NCBI RefSeq assembly: GCF_019132845.1
Contig: NZ_JAHSPR010000006.1
Location: 1 to 64,000, forward strand
Origin: Advenella alkanexedens
Lineage (GTDB): Bacteria > Pseudomonadota > Gammaproteobacteria > Burkholderiales > Burkholderiaceae_B
Length of the DNA: 64,000 nucleotides
Direction: 5' to 3'
The notes under the pieces were generated by a model that saw nothing but the letters and a program-made list of their open reading frames with translations, was not told the DNA's origin and did no database searches. Below, in pieces: positions 61,654-64,000 of this stretch; position 1 is the stretch's first letter; every line of letters begins with the position of its first letter. Both the position numbers and the translations under genes were made by a program.

Positions 61654-64000
61654 TTATGGCCCTTTCACCTCGAAGCCGGCCGTATTCGGCAACTCCCCAT
61701 AAACATTGGGTGCATACATGGCCTCCACTCGTGTGGGTGGCAACACATACTGACCAGGTGTATTCAAACGAACGGTATACTCGACCACCGATTCACCGGC
61801 TGGCAGATATTGGTAGTAAGCACGGTAAACATCGGGGTAGCGTTCAACAAAACTGGGGCCATCCCAGCCATCATTTTGTTCACCAGCCGTGCTGATTAGC
61901 GAATCACGGCCCAGCCCACTGCCAAGAATGGTGGCACCCGCAGGCACCGGATCCGAAACAATCACCCAGTTCATGGCCGACTTGGCCTTGACCAGCAACC
62001 TGACCCGGTACACATCACCCTGGGTCCATTGGGTGTCTGAAGCCCGACTGACCGGCTCAATGGTTTTCTCTATCACATAACCGGCATAAGCGGGCCGGGT
62101 AACCGGCACGGCTGCCAGCGCACTGACAGTCGCCCACACCCTGCCCGGTCCCTGTTTGCTCAGAGACAGCGATTCCCTGTCGGTACCTGCCCAAGGGGAC
62201 AAGACTTTCTGGTTAAGGCTCATATTCTCCCAGGTCTGGGCTTCACCATTGGGTGGCATCAGCATCATATTGACACTACCCTTGGCCGGTGTTTTTTCAA
62301 ACTGCCGGGCAAACTGACCCACGGCCAGGGTTCCCCACAAGTTGGCGGTGGTGGTCGACCACGCCCCTTTCTGCTGCATCTGCAGCAGACCCTGCAACAT
62401 ATAGGGGATATCGTTTTCCCATGCTTTCTGATTCATGGCAGCCAGCAACAGCTTGCCCATATTCGCCTCTGGATTAAGCATGAGCCACCAGGACGAGTTG
62501 CGACCGGTATCGGCAAAAACCATCGCCGTACCCTGACGGTCCATGCGCGCGACCAAGGCATGACGAATCCGTTCCAGCATCTGGCTGCGGTTCGGGATGC
62601 CCTTGACCCGGGTAACAATATTCATCCAGTCAATGAGCGCAGCAGTTGACCAGTTCTGGGTATCCAGCTTGACCGATGACAACAGGGAAGGCGTGACCCG
62701 GCCATAACGGGAAAGCGCTTCAAGGGCAATCACACGACGCTCAACATTGTCATTGACGGGTGCCCAGGTATTGCGCCGCAACTTGCCCAATACATAATTG
62801 TGCAAGCCATCAAGCATACGATCCCGGTAGGCTGCAGGAATGCCATCAACCACTCCCTGTTTTTGCGCCTCATCGGCCATGGAAATCAGGTAGGCCGTCA
62901 ATACCACATCACCATTCAGGACAGCACTGGGAAAATACATGGCCAGACCATCCTGATCCAGATAAGCGGGCAATTGCTCCATGATGGCATTCCATTTTTC
63001 GGGGCTGCTCAAGCCAACCGCAATGGAAGAGACCTGTTCAAGGCAGGTATAAGGATAGTTGTTGAACCATTTACGCACATTCTGCAGCCCGCCAGCCAAC
63101 GTAGGCTGCAACTGGACCTGCACGCCCCCCACAAACCGCCCCGCTTTCTGCAGCGACTCGGGGGGCACCTGCAAAGGAAAATCACTGACCGGCGTTTCAG
63201 GGCTGACCGATAACAGGGCAGCCTGGCGCACCGTGACGGGCGTTGCCGGTGATACTTCCTGGATGAAGCGCAGTTGATCCTGCGCATCACCGGAGCCAGT
63301 CTCGGCAACCCGCAACGTCCAGTTGAGCGTTTGACGGTCAAGGATCGAACCCGAAACGGGCACCTGGACATCCCAGCTCAATTGCCCTGAAGACCCCGCT
63401 GCCAGTTCAAGCTCTTGCGCCGGCAATGACTGTGGTGCCACCGCTGTACCGGTAAAGCTGGCCTGTACCCGTGTTTTCATGGCTCGGGCACTGGCATTGC
63501 GTACGGTGACCATGGCCTGATAACGGTCGCCTTCGCGCACCACCTGTGGCAAGCCCGGAATAATTTGCAGGTCCTGCGTGGTATGAATGAAAACAGCCCC
63601 GTCACCAAACAGCTGCGTACCATGATCGGCCGCCACCAGCACCTTGAAACGGGAAATCACGTCGTTAAGCGGGATATCAATGGTGGCCTGCCCCTGCCCG
63701 TCCAGCTCCACATTGGGCTTCCACAACAAGAGCGTATCGAGCAACTCGCGGGTGGGCGCGCCAATGCCGCCCCCACCGCCCGGTGGCAAGGCTTTACGGC
63801 CATAATGCCGACGCCCGATTATTTCCAATTGTGCCGTGGCCGTTTCAACACTGTAAGGACGCACGCCCATCATGCCCTCAAGCAGTTTCCAGCTGGGGTT
63901 ATCGGCCAGTTCAAGCAGTGCCTGATCCACCACGGCAACCGCCACGGTAGCCCCGGCGGCCGGCCTGCCATCGGGTAAGACGGCCTTAATGGTAGCCTTG
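61654..64000 (-). CDS. Bacterial alpha-2-macroglobulin (YfhM-like), partial: N-terminus outside window
   Basis: The frame is open at the right edge, giving the C-terminal 781 residues. It includes the reactive thioester CLEQ (bases 63034-63045) in NYPYTCLEQVSS, the MG7-like domain, and the helical complement-like TED region (LHNYVLGKLRRNT, RMDRQGTAMVF), plus a C-terminal receptor-like domain. KAVLPDGRPAAGATVAVAVVDQALLEL at the edge is typical. It traps proteases in the periplasm, acting with PBP1C, whose gene is three bases downstream. Confidence 0.95.
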   Translation of the reverse strand, partial: KATIKAVLPDGRPAAGATVAVAVVDQALLELADNPSWKLLEGMMGVRPYSVETATAQLEIIGRRHYGRKALPPGGGGGIGAPTRELLDTLLLWKPNVELDGQGQATIDIPLNDVISRFKVLVAADHGTQLFGDGAVFIHTTQDLQIIPGLPQVVREGDRYQAMVTVRNASARAMKTRVQASFTGTAVAPQSLPAQELELAAGSSGQLSWDVQVPVSGSILDRQTLNWTLRVAETGSGDAQDQLRFIQEVSPATPVTVRQAALLSVSPETPVSDFPLQVPPESLQKAGRFVGGVQVQLQPTLAGGLQNVRKWFNNYPYTCLEQVSSIAVGLSSPEKWNAIMEQLPAYLDQDGLAMYFPSAVLNGDVVLTAYLISMADEAQKQGVVDGIPAAYRDRMLDGLHNYVLGKLRRNTWAPVNDNVERRVIALEALSRYGRVTPSLLSSVKLDTQNWSTAALIDWMNIVTRVKGIPNRSQMLERIRHALVARMDRQGTAMVFADTGRNSSWWLMLNPEANMGKLLLAAMNQKAWENDIPYMLQGLLQMQQKGAWSTTTANLWGTLAVGQFARQFEKTPAKGSVNMMLMPPNGEAQTWENMSLNQKVLSPWAGTDRESLSLSKQGPGRVWATVSALAAVPVTRPAYAGYVIEKTIEPVSRASDTQWTQGDVYRVRLLVKAKSAMNWVIVSDPVPAGATILGSGLGRDSLISTAGEQNDGWDGPSFVERYPDVYRAYYQYLPAGESVVEYTVRLNTPGQYVLPPTRVEAMYAPNVYGELPNTAGFEVKGP

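Noticed and set aside
1-64000. CRISPR arrays, tRNA or rRNA genes, insertion sequences, attachment sites
   Set aside because: No regularly spaced repeats outside the adhesin gene, no tRNA-like T-loop motifs, no transposase or integrase frames and no terminal inverted repeats were seen by eye.

Overview
The window looks like chromosome of a moderately GC-rich betaproteobacterium of the order Burkholderiales, most likely an Alcaligenaceae-type genus. This is inferred from gene content and protein style: a Bug/TctC-type solute receptor, a glutaryl-CoA dehydrogenase beside a GcvA-like LysR regulator, a purC-purE-purK-sua5 run, many LysR regulators and CoA-ester enzymes. No ribosomal RNA, tRNA, CRISPR array, insertion sequence, phage gene or plasmid replication gene was seen. 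Most of the window reads as ordinary core genome with a catabolic middle section.

Layout. 1-6238 (minus) is the N-terminal two thirds or more of a giant trimeric autotransporter adhesin, followed by an AT-rich promoter region. 6.8-18.7 kb holds an OsmB-like lipoprotein, the ABC-F translation factor EttA, an acidic hypothetical protein, a family 2 glycosyltransferase, a 42-residue basic protein, PdxA, a 1,900-residue UvrA made of two UvrA units in tandem, and TcdA. 18.7-22.6 kb is a plus-strand run: ChaC, PdxH, flavin reductase, FAD oxidoreductase, PurU. 22.6-25.5 kb has a LysR regulator divergent from glutaryl-CoA dehydrogenase, then a MaoC hydratase. 25.8-29.4 kb carries a GNAT enzyme, the cell-wall pair MepK/LdtD and a dienelactone hydrolase-like protein. 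29.4-38.0 kb is a catabolic block: LysR, orphan ABC receptor plus MmsA, and a minus-strand series GST, LysR, CaiB CoA-transferase, HMG-CoA-lyase-like enzyme, Bug receptor. 38.3-44.1 kb has a dihaem cytochrome c peroxidase with an FNR-type box, a BamE-like/OmpA lipoprotein, a hydroxyacyl-CoA dehydrogenase, a GNAT protein and the overlapping queE-queC-queD operon. 44.3-46.7 kb has a zinc alcohol dehydrogenase, a MazG-like pyrophosphohydrolase and an unknown C-terminally anchored protein. 46.7-53.8 kb (minus) has GhrA, an M20 amidohydrolase, Sua5, PurK, PurE, PurC and class II aldolase. 54.1-57.5 kb is a DUF2946-like protein and cydABX. The window ends with a nitrilase-family hydrolase, a YeeZ-like protein, PBP1C and the C-terminal part of its alpha-2-macroglobulin partner.

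How genes work together. Three cell-envelope sets stand out: LdtD with MepK (making and trimming 3-3 peptidoglycan crosslinks), PBP1C with bacterial alpha-2-macroglobulin, and the adhesin. Low-oxygen or peroxide respiration is represented by cydABX and the cytochrome c peroxidase. QueE, QueC and QueD make preQ0; Sua5 and TcdA act at the start and end of t6A/ct6A synthesis. CaiB plus an HMGL-type lyase with a solute receptor suggests activation and cleavage of an imported C5 or similar dicarboxylate.

The most unusual item is the tandem UvrA. All four ATPase sites and all four zinc modules are visible, but the second unit lacks about 114 residues exactly where UvrA carries its DNA-contacting insertion domain, so the protein looks like a built-in asymmetric UvrA dimer. 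Several starts are non-ATG (adhesin, chaC, queE, queC, purC, Bug receptor, ghrA, one LysR), chosen from ribosome binding sites and homology. Three genes too short for routine ORF calling or easily missed are described: the 42-residue basic protein, cydX and the OsmB-like lipoprotein.
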